Positions 41,281 through 53,331 are shown, counted from the stretch's first letter. The stretch is DNA of 64,000 nt from Taxillus chinensis (GCA_023512835.1 CM042092.1:26299543-26363542), one strand, 5' to 3'. The notes: a model not told the origin generated them from the letters alone. A program made the numbers and translations.

Positions 41281-41481
41281 CATCAAACTTCAACATAATC
41301 AGGTACTTGCCCAACTAGTTATGACCATATGGAGTGTATAAATGTGTGAAATAATTTGTGATTTGTTGTGTATTAATTTATGCTGTGCTAGAGGGTGTTA
41401 GAGGCCTATGCTTTGGTTGTCATTGTTTTCTTTCATTCCACCTTTTCTTTTCGAGGACGAAAAGTCTTAAGGGGGAGAGGA

Positions 41482-42052
41482 TGTAGGGACCCGTACCTTG
41501 AGTTAGTCACAGTAAGTCACAGTTTTGCCTTCCGAGTAGAGTTTTTCTAGATTTTGACCTAGTGAATGGGCTCAAATGAATTCACGTGCAAAAGGAAAGA
41601 TGCTTAGAATGATGTCCTCTATCTACCACAGAAGTTTCAGGCCAAACGGACGTGTATGTGAGGTGCACGTGATATGGGTCCAATTCACGTGCAAGTGTGG
41701 TTGTCTTCTAAATGATGCAAGGAGGCTAGGGGTGAAGTTTGAGAGCATTTGGAGTCCATTTGGAGTTGCACGTGAATTGGGAATTCACGTGCAAATTGGC
41801 GTGCAGCCATATTTTTGCATGGTTCCCTTGGTTTTGACATTCTAATGATCTTTCTCCAAAGGACCATGTTGAAATTCAGTATTTTGGCCTATATGGGTGC
41901 GGAAAGGTGCTAACTTGTGTGATCAAAACTACGTCGTTTTGATCCTGGGTTTACTTAATCAAAACTACGTCGTTTTGATGTGGGTAGTGTCCATATAAGG
42001 AGGGCTTGAGTTTGAGTTTAGGGTTCTTGTGTTCTTCCTTGCCTTCTGGCCA

Positions 42053-42092
<40 letters not shown>

Positions 42093-43443
42093 CTCCGGGC
42101 TGTTGCCGTGGTGGTTCGCGTCGTGGGGAGGTGTCTAGCGTGGAGGTTAGGACAAAAGCCTGAGGTAGGGATTCATGTCCTTCCAAACTCTCCTCTGTTT
42201 TAGGATATTCACCTATATATATATGTAAATCCATATAGGTGTGATCTCCTATATGGATGTTGGCCTTGATGGCATGTTCGTTGATTTGATGTTGAATTTG
42301 GCCTGAGGATTTTCTGGGTTTGTTTATGCACACTATGTGTTTGATGAAATGTCTAAGAGGTCTGCACACTATGTGTTTGATAAAATGTCTGTGAGGCCTG
42401 CATGCCATGTATTCAATATAATGCCTGTGAGACCTTGTATATGAGTGCTTGATGATATACCTGTGTGACTGGTGTGTACCGTGTTTGATTTGTATTTGAT
42501 TTTTTGCCTATGAGGCTGATGTGTGTGATTGGTATCGACCATGTTGGTCCTTCGAGATAAAGTGTAAATCTTGTCTTGAGTTTACATGTTGAGATGTAAT
42601 GCTATCTTGTTCTGTTGATCTGTTTGAGATCGAGTGAGATATGGGCCAGGCACAATAGCTGGACCCCTTTGAGATTTGGCCAGGACGTGGTCCTGAGTCT
42701 CGGTGTAGCACTCACGACGGTGGGCTAAGTCTACACCCATTCCTGAGGGTAGATATGGCGCCCGAGGAGGTGGTTGACCATATCTCGACTCGGGTGGAAA
42801 ATGTTGCATTGGTGTCCATGCAACATTCGCCTGAATGTGGTATGTCATGTCGCCGTGGTGGCGGGGTGTCCTCTGCCCTTCGGTGCGGGTTCAGGTAAAG
42901 AGTGTTTCTTGGGTGATGTTTCTTGCGTTAGCCTTAGGCACAACACGAGCACAAGCATACACATATCATGCATGTTGTACAACGGGACGGGTCTGGGGAG
43001 ACGGGATCCCTACTCGAGCCGTGGTTTGCTCACCCCTCCTATAAATTGTTCTTTTGCAGGGTTTAGCGGCGGTAGGTGAAGGCCGAGGAGCTAGGCCCCC
43101 GAGGCCGAAAGCTTTATATTATTTCCTTTGTTGTACTCTGGTTTTATGTGTTTGGATTTTGGTTTTATTGATGGCTTCATAGGGGTTTTTCCCCGACTGG
43201 GTTGTAATGAACATTTAGTCTTTGAAATGAAATAAAATGAGATGTTGTTATTCAATTTGTGTTTGTGTGCATGGTTTGGGAACAGGAGCATGCCCCTTAG
43301 CATGTTAGCCTGATTGTGCAGGTTTGGGACAGCACCCGTGCTAGAAGTCCTTTTAAGGTGCTTGCACCAACCCCTTGTCCCTTCGGGTGCGGGCATGGGC
43401 AGTCACTACTCATTTCCAAGTGGAAGGAAATTGGGGCGTGACA
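41482..43443 (+). mobile_element. Tekay 3' LTR
   Basis: This is a near-identical copy of the 5' LTR, 12 bp shorter, starting TGTAGGGACCCGTACC and ending GGGGCGTGACA. It is preceded by the polypurine tract AAGGGGGAGAGGA at 41469-41481. Confidence 0.95.
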
Positions 43444-43448
43444 CCTTA

Positions 43449-44093
43449 CCATATAGAATACGGTAAGGTGACATCCCAATGGGAGTTTTGTAAGCTGTCC
43501 TATATGCCCATAAGGCTTCATCAAACCTTTGAGACCAATCTTTCCTATTGGATCCAATAGTTTTCTCTAAAATGGCCTTAATCTCTCTGTTGGACACTTC
43601 TGCTTGTCCATTAGCTTGTGGGTGGTAAGCTAAAGACTTCCTATGAGTGACACCATACTTGTTCAATAATTTGTCAAATAATTTGTTGCGTAAATGACTA
43701 CCCTCATCACCGATTATAGCCCTTGGTGTCCCAAAACGGCTAAAGATGTTCCTAGTAAGAAAATGAGTCACAACCCTAGCATTATTCACTCTAGTAGGAA
43801 TAGCTTCTACCCACTTAGACACATAATCCACAGCAAGCAAAATGTATGAATACCCATCAGAATTGGGGAATGGCCCCATGAAGTCAATGCCCCAAATGTC
43901 AAAAATTTCAACCTGGAAGGATTCCGGTTAAGGGCATCTCATTTTTCCTAGACGGACCACCTACCCTTTGACATCTATCACACTTTTTGATGTAGACATA
44001 GGTGTCTTTCACCATGTGAGGCCAATAGAAGCCACACCGCATGATCTTAGCCACGTTCCTGCACCCCAAAGTGGCTCCCATAATGTGATGCAT
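43449..44093 (-). pseudogene. Athila integrase core, interrupted by the Tekay insertion
   Basis: The frame 43879-43406 shows the D-D-E core: [27 protein letters not shown] and [12 protein letters not shown]. It runs into RILYGK and then hits the Tekay LTR at 43448. The remainder resumes at 34058 on the far side of the insertion. The catalytic residues are present, but the C-terminal domain is physically separated. Confidence 0.88.
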
Positions 44094-44990
44094 GACAATG
44101 ATGTATTATGTCATCTACCTCCTCCTCAAAGACACACTTTCTAATGATTTGGTCAGGACACCTCCTATAAAGAATTGGGTCTTCCCAAATGAATTTCTTA
44201 GCATCCACTACCAATTTCTTTTTCTGGTGGTAGTCTAACCGCTTGGGTATGAACCCGGTGGCTAAATAATTTGCTATGCCCGACAAACCAAGGAAGATGA
44301 TGCACCTCAAACAACTTCTCATCGGAAAGTTATCTACAATGGGTAGAGACTTAGGTGTATTCTCCACACGGGAGAGGTGATCAGCCCACGAATTTAGGGC
44401 TCCCTTTGTGTCTCTAATTTCAAGGTCAAATTCCTGTAAGAGGAGAACCCACCTAATCAAGCATGACTTAGCTTCTTTTTAAGCAAACAAATATTTCAAT
44501 GCAGCATGATCGGTATAAACAATGACTTTAGACCCCAAAAGGTAGGGTCTAAACTTGTTGCAAACCATAAACCACGGCTAGCAACTCTTTCTCGGTGGTG
44601 GTATAGTTACGTTGAGCATCATCTAAGGTCTTACTAGCATAGTAAATGGCCCTAAACACCTTGTCTCGCCTTTGCCCTAAGACTACCCCCACAGGATAAT
44701 CACTCGCATCACACATTAGCTCAAAAGGTCGAGCCCAGTCAGGTGTGACTATAACAGTGCGATGACTAACTTACCCTTGAGGATGTTGAAAGCTTCTAAG
44801 CAATCTACATTAAACTCAAAGCTTGTGTCTTTTTCTAACAACCTACTCATGGGTTTTGGAATTTTTGAGAAGTCCTTAATGAATCTCTTATAAAAGCCGG
44901 CATGGCCAAGGAAACTTCTCATTCCTTTTTCATTGGTTGGAGGTGGCGAGTCTCAATAGTGGAGATTTTTGCCTTGTCTACCTCCAAACC
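44047..44990 (-). pseudogene. Athila RNase H and integrase zinc region, broken
   Basis: From about 44800 the - strand reads RNase H motifs around YASKTLDDAQRNYTTTEKEL and, in the frame 44460-44047, [13 protein letters not shown] (the DxLSR end). It is followed by the connection domain with [20 protein letters not shown]. The HHCC zinc module of integrase begins [13 protein letters not shown] and continues in the next frame at 44093 with CGFYWPHMVKDTYVYIKKCD. A stop occurs near 44481. Confidence 0.8.
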
Positions 44991-44999
44991 ATGTGCGAC

Positions 45000-45978
45000 A
45001 CCTTGTGCCCTAGAGCTATCCCCTCGGTTACCATAAAATGGCATTTCTCCCAATTTAAGACTAGTTCCTTCTCCTCACATCTCTCTAAGACCACATCTAG
45101 ATTTTTCAAGCACTTGTTGGTAGGAGGAACCAAACACCGAGAAGTCATCCATGAAGACCTCCATGATCTCCTCAACCAAACCCTGAAAAATAGCCATCAT
45201 ACACCTTTGAAAGGTGGCAGGGGCATTACAAAGCTCAAATGGCATTCTCCTAAATGCAAAAGTGCCAAAAGGGCACGTAAAGGTGGTCTTTTCTTGGTCC
45301 TCGGGCTTAACCATGATCTGATTATACCCGGAATAGCCATCTAAAAAGCAGTAGTGACTATAGCCAGCTAACCTATCCAGCATTTGGTCAATGAAAGGAA
45401 GAGAAAAATGATCCTTCCTAGTAGCCTTGTTCAGCTTTCTATAGTCAACACACACTCTCCACCCCGTCACAGTGCGAGATGGGATCAATTCATTTTTCTC
45501 ATTTTTAATCACGGTCATGCCCCCTTTCTTGGGCACAACATGCAGTAGACTCACCCACTCACTATCAGAGATAGCATAAATTATACCCGTATTTTTCCAT
45601 TTTAAAATTTCTTTTCTAACAACTTCTTTCATGGCAGGGTTTAATCTTCTTTGTCTTTCAAAGAGTGGGTTTAAAATCATCATTCATCAAAATTTTATGC
45701 ATGCAAATCCCTGGACTAATACCCCTAATGTCTTCAATGTTCCATCCTAGGGCCTTTTTGTGTTTCCTAAGGACTTCTAGCAATTGAGTACACTCCACAT
45801 CATTCAAATTAGAAGCAACAATGACAGGGAATTGATTTGTAGAGTCTAGAAATTCGTACCTTAGGTGTCCAGGCAGCTCCTTTAGTTCTGGAGCTGGAGG
45901 CACGTCATCTTCTTTCTCCTCCTCAGCTTGCTCCAAAGAGTTTGTAGTTTGCTCATCTTCCTCAGCTGTCAAGTACAT
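45000..45978 (-). pseudogene. Athila reverse transcriptase
   Basis: An open frame from 45683 contains WVSLLHVVPKKGGMTV, WRVCVDYRKLNKATRKDHF, FLDGYSGYNQI, FRRMPFELCNAPATFQRCM and the catalytic box VFMDDFSVFGSS. The glutamate in MPFELCN replaces the usual glycine of MPFGLCN, which may hurt function. Upstream, 45978-45658 encodes the linker with YEFLDSTNQFPVIVASNL. The frame ends within the RT palm region near 45075 by frameshift. Confidence 0.88.
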
Positions 45979-46129
45979 CTCTTCATCTTGTTGAGCTTCT
46001 ATAAGTTGAAGGGCTCCATTATTGGTGGTGGTAATTTCTTCCGCAAGTAGTCTTCCACCAATTCCTCAAGGTCTTCAACCCAAAAGCGGTCCTCCTCCTC
46101 TTGACCTTGCAAAGCCTTCCCCATGTGGA

Positions 46130-47005
46130 AGACTAAGGTCTCCTCATTAATTCTCGAGTTAGCTGCCCTTGAGCAACATCAATCAATGCACACCCTGTTC
46201 TGAGAAATGGTCTTCCAAGGAGGAGTTGAACTCCTCTATCTTCTTCCATTTCCAAAACTACAAAGTCTACTGGAAAAATGAAGGAGCCCACCTTAACTAG
46301 CACATCTTTAATGATTCCTTCAGGTCTTCCAGGTGGACCGGTCCGCAAACTACAATGAGATGGAAGTTGGCTTCATTCCTGTGAGCCCAAGTCGCTTGTA
46401 CAAAGCAAAAGAGATCAAATTTATGCTGGCCCCTAAATCACATAAAGTCTGCGTCGCGGTGCATTGCCAATCACACAAGGGAGGTTAAAAGCGCCCGGAT
46501 CTTTATGCTTGATGGGCAAGCTCTTTTGAACAACACTACTCACCTCATTAGTGACGACCACCGTCTCATGATCCCCATACCTTCTCTTCTTCTTCACAAA
46601 ATCTTTGATATATTTTTTGTACCTAGGCATCTGCTCCAAAATTTCCACAAATGGAATATTAATCTCAAGCCGCTTGAATAAACTCAGGAAGCGCTCATAC
46701 TCTTCCACAACCCTCTGATTTCTCATCCGCTGAGGAAATGGCATGGTAGGCTTGAGCTCTTGCCTTGGTTCTTCAACTATTTTGCCTTTAGTCAGCTGAT
46801 GTTCCTTCTTGTCTTGCAACCTTTCTTCTTCTTTATCTGATTTTCCTTGGTCATCAGCTTCCAAGGGTATACTTTGTTCTTCTAGAATAGCCCTTTTCTT
46901 AGGCTCTTCAGCTTCCTTCAATGCTTTCCCCCTCCTTAGAGTGATAGCCTTGCAACTCTCCTTGGGGTTCACCTCCGTGTCACTTGGAAAAGTGTTGGTT
47001 GACAC
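46130..47005 (-). pseudogene. Athila gag C-terminus and aspartic protease, broken
   Basis: The frame 47005-46433 carries the acidic linker and the family block FLSLFKRLEINIPFVEILEQ then MPRYKKYIKDFVKKKRR and DPGAFNLPCVIGN. In another frame the protease active site reads TLCDLGASINLISFALYKRL (about 46455-46390), with the DLGAS form usual for Athila. The piece 46348-46133 holds the flap end with QLLLGRPFLRTGCALID. One frameshift separates the active site from the preceding block. Confidence 0.8.
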
Positions 47006-48414
47006 CCTTTGATTAGCATTTGTGCCATACTCACAAATAACTTCTCCATATTCTTAATTGAAGACTCCATCCGCCTACCCTTTCCTTCAAATTACCCACC
47101 TCTCTTCTAGCTATCTCATCCTCATGTCGATATGTTCTTCTTTGCTGCTGAGGCTGAGGCTGCTGTTGCTCGAATCTAGGAGGTGGATGTAAGAAATTAT
47201 CAGTAGCATACGGATTTTGTTTCATCCCTGGAGGCACATATTTATATTGAGCTGATGTATCTCCCCCTCGATTCTAATTCTTCTGATATCCCTGAGATTG
47301 TTGTTGGTTCTGATTGTACCCTTGTCCTTGTTGGTGAGGATAAAATTGCTGCTTCTGGTACAAGCCTTTCCCTCCAACATAATTTGCATCTTTAGCTCCA
47401 CTCCACCCTTGCTCAGCTACTGGTGAGGCGTGTTGTGATCCTCCAACTTTAAGAGCCAACACTTCCATGCTTTTTGCTAAAGCTTGGATCTGCCCTTGCA
47501 TATCATTGGAGGGAGTATCAATTGAAGATATCTTCTCCCTTGGCCTTGAAGTGCGAATGTTAGACCACTGCCAATCAGCCAATGACAGTCTCTCCAAGAG
47601 TTCTGCTGCGGCATCAGGCTCTAAATTCATCAAACATCCTCCAACAGCTGCATTCACCTTGTCTTGTGAGTGAGATTGAAGACTAGTGTAGAAAGATTCA
47701 ATTTGAATCCATTGGGGTCTTCCATGGTCAGGGCATCTTCTCACTAAGTCTTTGAAACGCTCCCAAGCTTCATGAAGAGTCTCCATCTCATCTTGCCTGA
47801 ATCTGCTAATCTCCCCTCTGAGCTGGATCACCTTGGAAGGAGGGAAGTACTTTGACATGAACTTGGTCTGCATGTCCTCCCAAGTGTTGATTGAACTCGT
47901 TGGAAGATGTTGAACCAGCCAAGAGCTCTATCCCTTAAAGAGAAAGGGAAAAGCCTTAGCTTTATTGCCTCCTCCGATACATTGTTGATCTTTATGGTGT
48001 CGCACATCTGATAGAACCTCATCAAATGCTGGTGTGGATCATCCACGGCTGTTCCTCCAAACCCGTTGTTGCTCACCATGTTGATCAACGCCGACTTCAG
48101 CTCGAAGCTATTTGCTTGGACTCTTGTCTGCCGAATCCCAGAATAATGGTCTGACATCATCGGTCTCGCATAGTCTAAGAAGGTTCTAGGCATAAACCTA
48201 TTACCCTCTTCTTCTGGATATTGGCCATTGTAATTGGCCCCTCCTTGCGGTGCACCACCATCAGGCCTTAAATCTGCCATCAATTCACCTACCGAATGCT
48301 CTAAGCCTTGCAATGCTTCTTGACCTCACGTCTTGCTTCCCCTAGCCGCTCTACGCCGAGCTCGAACAATCTTTCAGGTTCCCGATTAAATGGTATAAAC
48401 TTCTGTCTTGGCAT
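47000..48414 (-). pseudogene. Athila gag, broken
   Basis: The likely start is at 48414 (MPRQKFIPFNREPERLFELG on the - strand). A stop after about 40 codons shifts the reading to the frame starting at 48313. Family motifs are ELKSALINMVSNNGFGG, DDPHQHLMRFYQMCDTIK and LFPFSLRDRALGWFN. After another frame change near 47880 they continue with KYFPPSKVIQLRGEISRF, ERFKDLVRRCPDHG and AAAELLERLSLADWQW. The C-terminal part is glutamine-rich (47330-47130). This is the capsid-forming polyprotein, here non-functional. Confidence 0.85.
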
Positions 48415-48610
48415 GCACAACTAGGAATTCCTCAAACACTTGGTGTATGTTCCTGTAAAACAATAAGAACACACCCAGCAGCTCCGAACAATGCAGAATA
48501 ACAAATAAAGAACACAAAATAATAGAAAATAAAAGACAAAATAAAACACCAAGATCAGAATTCAAACAATTTCACTCAATGTTGATTTCTAAAGCTAGTC
48601 AACCGTTGAA

Positions 48611-48628
48611 TCCCCGGCAATGGCGCCA
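48611..48628 (-). other. Athila primer-binding site
   Basis: On the - strand this reads TGGCGCCATTGCCGGGGA, three bases after the 5' LTR. It matches the tRNA-Asp-type primer site used by Athila elements. Confidence 0.88.
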
Positions 48629-48631
48629 ATT

Positions 48632-50145
48632 TGACAAACGGGTATTTCGTGAGCGAAACCCAAGTAAGGGTTAAGCTACTGTCGTTTAAATCCCTTCTCA
48701 AAATATTAATTCCCTTAATTGATGCTAAATAGAATAGCGACAAGAAAGGGGTCGATCCCAAGAGATTACCAAGTTATCTAGCTTTAACTCAAATCACCAA
48801 ATTAATCTTGCTTAAAACAATGTCTTGGCAAAAACGAATTCTTTTTATAACTAAAGATCTAATTTTTATTTGGTTTTCTGAATAAACAAGAAAGCAAATT
48901 GATTTTAGGATTAAGATTCAAGGATTAAAGGCATCTAGGGTCACAATTTCACCTCCCTATGTTATCTCTACCGGTTCATGGTATTAGGGTTGTCGATTGA
49001 AAACATGCTAAACATAAGCCAAGGACAACAAATGGTCATTGAGGTCCTTTTAAGAGTTGTATGCCAGGAATGGTCATCTAAACACACAAACATGCAAAGC
49101 CAATAAATCATACTTGCAAAAGGATAATGATCACACCAATTACAAATAAGTTATGAATCTCAATCCGCCCTGGACTAGGGCTAAGAATTCCAAGGTGTAC
49201 ATCCAAAGATAGAAATTAAGAACAGATTCATAAAACATGCAAAACTCAATCATCCAAACCCAATATTCATAAACACAAACAAAGTAACAAGGGGCTACAT
49301 TGCTCCGCTAGATTATAAGAACTACTCACGCATGATTACAAGCAAAACCATAGCAGTAAAGCTAAACATCTTCTTCTAATCCACGCGCGCAACAAGGCTT
49401 CAAATCCAGGCTCCAAAATCCGCGACGGCTGCTGCGACGGCTGCGACGGCTGCTCTCCTAGGTCAAGGAGCAACCTCCAAATCGTGAAGCCTCTCTCTCT
49501 CTCTGAAAACGTGTAGGGGGGTCTAGGATGTCTAGCAGGGGGCGTGGAGGCTTTATTTATAGAGGTTGGATGGGCTTTGAGGTGTGTACCCTAGCCCATC
49601 TATCAAAACGACGTAGTTTTGATTAGTGACACTCCAAACATTAAAATCTCTATCTTCCATCCACAATTTGGACATGGGCCTTCAGAAACAAATGATCAGC
49701 ATGGAAAAACGATAGGATCGGTCCAAAAATATCTCTGCATGTCAATTTGCACGTGATATGGTGAATTCACGTGCAGCTTGAAATCAGCTCAAACTTCTCC
49801 CCAAGCTTCCTTGCATCCTGTAGAGGCCTGAGAAGCAAAAATATGCTTGCACGTGAAATGGGTGAATTCACATGTAGCTCCAAATGCTATGAAATTTCTG
49901 TGGTAGGTAGAGGACATCATTCTAAGCAACTTTTGTTCTTGCACGCCAATTGTTTGAGGCCATCTACTCTATCAAAAGTGAGCTCCAAAATCTGCCAAAA
50001 CAGCTTAAAAACGCATGTATTTGCAAATAACATCTTCCTAGGGGTTAGAGCAAATATATATGATATATGAAGCAATAAGGCTCTAATCATGTTCTTAAAC
50101 ATCCTAAATAAACAATAGAATAACGACATAAAATGCACGTTATCA
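48632..50145 (-). mobile_element. Athila 5' LTR
   Basis: Length is 1514 bp. On the + strand it starts TGACAAACGGGTATTTCG and ends GCACGTTATCA. It differs from the other LTR by an expansion of GCGACGGCTGCT-type units near 49427-49455 and by scattered substitutions. Confidence 0.93.
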
Positions 50146-50150
50146 GTAAT

Positions 50151-50669
50151 ACTATAGACAGTATCCATGCACTTCGCCATCCCTCTATCTTGGGCAAGAT
50201 GTCTTCCAGGCCTACTACCGTCGTGGAGGTGCTAGAATGAGACTGTACTAGGTGGATTTGAGACCATACTGGCTAGATCAAAGACCATGCAAGCCTGCTC
50301 TCTCTCCCTCCCAATGCAGTTTTTGACATGGATGGATCAAAGGCTGTATTGGGTGGCCTTCTTCTTCATCTAATACTCAACCACTTCAGGGGAATTCGAG
50401 AGGCGAAAATCCTTTCAGTGGGTGGTTGTGGGATGGACATGGGGAGGACCTTAAATTTTCAGAAGGAAATGACAGGTGGTTCATCGGTGGAGAAAGGAAA
50501 TAAATAATAAAATAACAAAAGGTATATCATATAAAATATTCCCTATAGAGTAAGATTTAATATTGTGTTGGAGTTAAAAAAAAGTAAATAAATAACTCTA
50601 TCTTAATGTAAAAATTATATTAAAGTAAAGTAATGGATGGAGACGATTTAAGAATGTCAGACATTGCGG
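50151..50669. other. Flanking DNA right of Athila, no gene recognised
   Basis: The sequence continues the pre-insertion locus left of 27597. No protein family, RNA or clear repeat is seen. Confidence 0.4.
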
Positions 50670-50899
50670 GTATGCTTGTCTTGTTTGTTTTCTTGTTTTT
50701 ATTTTTAAAATGTGATAGTTATTTTTGAGTATAGAAAACATAAAAGCTGAAAACACCAAAATATTGTTTTCATTCTTTAAGACTTTAAAAGTGAAAACAA
50801 ATTTTTGTTGTTTTTTAGTTTTTTATTTTCTATACTTGAAAATAGCTATCATATTTAAAAAAAAACAAATAATACCCCAATCAAACATATCATACCATA
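50670..50899. mobile_element. MITE-like inverted-repeat element, about 230 bp
   Basis: The left arm has GTATGCTTGTC, ATGTGATAGTTATTTTTGAG and TATAGAAAAC. The right arm, reversed, has GTATGGTATG, ATATGATAGCTATTTTCAAG and TATAGAAAAT. The arms are about 75 bp and would form a hairpin. No transposase is present. The target duplication is unclear. Confidence 0.5.
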
Positions 50900-50915
50900 C
50901 TTTATAATATAGCAC

Positions 50916-51006
50916 GAGTAGGGATGGTAACGAGACGGGTTGGGACAGGGTAGTGGGTGACCCGAACCTGCCAAGACGAGGTATGATTAATGAGCACGGC
51001 GGATCG
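50916..51006. other. GC-rich dispersed segment, left part
   Basis: It begins TAGGGATGGTAACGAGACGG and is rich in GGGTCGGG-type words. It is cut by the solo LTR at 51007 and resumes at 53201. The parent element type is not known. Confidence 0.4.
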
Positions 51007-51332
51007 TGTAAAAACCCGTACCTTGGTGTGATTGAAATTAGCCCTTGAACAATGAGGAAAAATCTTTTTGGCAGTGTGACCTTAGTTTTAGCATTTTAGG
51101 TCATTTTTATTATTATTAATATGGTGATTTTAATATGTTGAGTTTATTATTAAATATTATTATGATTATTTTAATATGTTCTGTTATTATATTGGTAATT
51201 ACTATGATTATCTAAGTATTTGGATTATCACAATAATAATTAAGATATGTTTATTATTATTACTTATACAACTATTGGGTTTATCATTATTATCATGTTA
51301 TTATTATAAATATAAGTATTCCAATATTTTGA

Positions 51333-51377
<45 letters not shown>

Positions 51378-53195
51378 GTTATTATCATTATTAATATAAT
51401 ATTTCGAGTTATTATTATTGTAATTCTATTATTATTATTTTTAAGGTTATTATTATTATTATTATCATTATTATTAAGGGATTAATAATATATATATATA
51501 TACATATAAACATTTAGATATGTATTTATTTAGATAAATATATTCATATACATGTATATACATACGACTGGGCGATTGTTGCAGTGCGACGTGATTCGAC
51601 CGATTCCAAATCCTTGGATAAGTTACTACACCTGTTATCCCTTTTATCATATTTTAATTAGTTATTATTAATTTTTACCCGTACCAGGCTAATTGGTCTG
51701 GTTTCTTCCGCGCGGCAGCAGCAGCACACCAGGCTCTCGAATGACAGTTTGGTTAGCATCTCCATGAAGGGAGGGCGGCTGCCTATACATTTCGGCCTTC
51801 ACAACCGTTCGATCCAATGCAAGGTTTCTTTTTTCTTTTTTTTACTTTTCTCACAATAAAAAAAAGGGCATCTTTTTCATGCGTGGTTTTGTTACAGCAA
51901 AAGAAAAAGAGTATCTTTTTTTTTTTTGTAGTATAGCACATGCAATCTAATCGTGCATGAATGATTTTTTTTTAAAAAGGGGTGCTTAATTGACTTTGGG
52001 AATTTAGTCGTGTATGTCGATAGTTGGTATATAAGGGTAATAAATTCATGCATTATGAAGTTGTGCATGAACAGTTGGTATTGTATATATATGTTTTGAT
52101 TTACCATACTCAAATTAACAAGATATATAAATAAATCAAATTTAAATTTGATTTAGTAGTAAAAAAATAATATATTAATTAATACTTTTCCAATAATAAG
52201 ATAAAAAATGATATCATAGTTTAATTAAATAAATAATGTCTGAGCTTGATATTTAATATTATAAATATTATTTGGGTTGAATTGGTTAGTTTAGTTGAAT
52301 AAATATTGTTTGGACTTGTTCCTATTAGCTTGGTGACATATTGGCATTGGTGGCATGTTATAATTGGCTTAACGATTTAACTATTTTGTATGTTATATTA
52401 CGATTATTGGATTATTATTTATTGGTTATATGTGTGGATTTGGTGGTGGAGCTAGTTGGGTTAATTCGGGTCCCACATAGGGTGACAAGAGGCCACAGGT
52501 CCCTTATGTGGTTGTACCCAGGTCCCATATGTGGCAGGTTGCCGTTAGGGACACCGCAGTCCTGCATATGGTCATTTGGTAGTGGATTGGGATCCTTGGT
52601 ATTGGTTGTGGGGATTCGTGGGTGGTTGGATAATTCGGTGTGTACCCTTAATGAATGAGAAGTTATATTTTGTGATTGAATGTAAGCTTATTTTGATAAA
52701 GTAGGACACTACACCTGGCATAAGCATACACCGATCATGTTGACTTAGGATTTCATGTTATATGATGGTGAGGAGATAGTAATCACCCTCGGCATTCGTG
52801 CTCGCCCTACTTTATTTCTATTTCCTACGGGTTGTAGGGAAAGTTGGTGGAGACGTCGGGACATCCTTGGTGTAGGATTTATTTTATGGACTTTGTCTGT
52901 TTATTGTTATTATTTTATTTTCCTGGACTTGGGTCCGTGACGATTGTATAAACCTATTTGGTTAACTTATTTGTGTTTTATCATGGGTGTTTCTTGATTT
53001 TAGCAAAGTGATATGCACTGTTATACGTGTTTCCTTGCTTGAATGTCTTATTGGACCATTGGAATTACAATTCTACCCCTGTTGTGGAGTTGTACAAGAC
53101 TCGGGTTGACCACAAATTCCCTCGACCTCTTGGGTGAGGGTGCGGAGACGTCGCGTTCCTAGTTCTGTTGATTTCGGGATTTGGGGGTGTGATCA
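51007..53195 (+). mobile_element. Solo LTR of a Tekay/Del-like chromovirus
   Basis: It starts TGTAAAAACCCGTACCTTGG, like the Tekay LTR start TGTAGGGACCCGTACCTTGA, and ends GGGGGTGTGATCA. The target duplication GATCG is exact (51002-51006 and 53196-53200). There is no primer site or internal region. Length is 2189 bp. An expanded TTA microsatellite lies inside. Confidence 0.85.
51335..51377. repeat. (TTA)n microsatellite
   Basis: About fourteen TTA units are read directly; further TTA-rich DNA surrounds it (51170-51480). Confidence 0.92.
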
Positions 53196-53200
53196 GATCG

Positions 53201-53331
53201 GAATGGGGTCGGGTCGGGGTGGGTCAAATCGGGTATTTTAAGGTAAACTGTTCAAAAATCTTTGAAAATATTAGGTCGGGGTGAGGTGGAGAATACCCGT
53301 GACCGCCCCGTAATCTCATTGGGATGGGACG
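53201..53331. other. GC-rich dispersed segment, right part
   Basis: It continues the segment of 50916-51006 after the solo LTR with GGGGTCGGGTCGGGGTGGGT. It is cut by the copia element at 53332 and resumes at 63879. Confidence 0.4.

Larger units (their letters stand above)
34060..43443 (+). mobile_element. Tekay/Del-type Ty3 chromovirus, nested in the Athila integrase
   Basis: The LTRs are at 34060-36033 and 41482-43443 and the target duplication CCTTA is exact (34055-34059 and 43444-43448). The Met-type primer site, gag with two zinc knuckles, protease, RT, RNase H, integrase, a chromodomain-like tail and a polypurine tract follow in order. Long LTRs (about 1.97 kb) and the C-terminal chromodomain point to Tekay/Del. 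The LTRs differ by about a dozen bases in length plus some substitutions, so the insertion is fairly young but not recent. Reading frames are broken at many points. Confidence 0.93.
27602..50145 (-). mobile_element. Athila-type Ty3/gypsy retrotransposon, split by a nested Tekay element
   Basis: The LTRs are at 27602-29091 and 48632-50145 and the target duplication GTAAT is exact (27597-27601 and 50146-50150). The primer-binding site for a tRNA-Asp-like primer and the order gag, protease, RT, RNase H, integrase, ORF2, 3' LTR all read on the - strand. Removing the nested insertion leaves about 13.2 kb, a normal Athila length. The LTRs differ by many small changes, so it is older than the Tekay copy inside it. 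Every coding domain carries frameshifts or stops. Confidence 0.93.
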
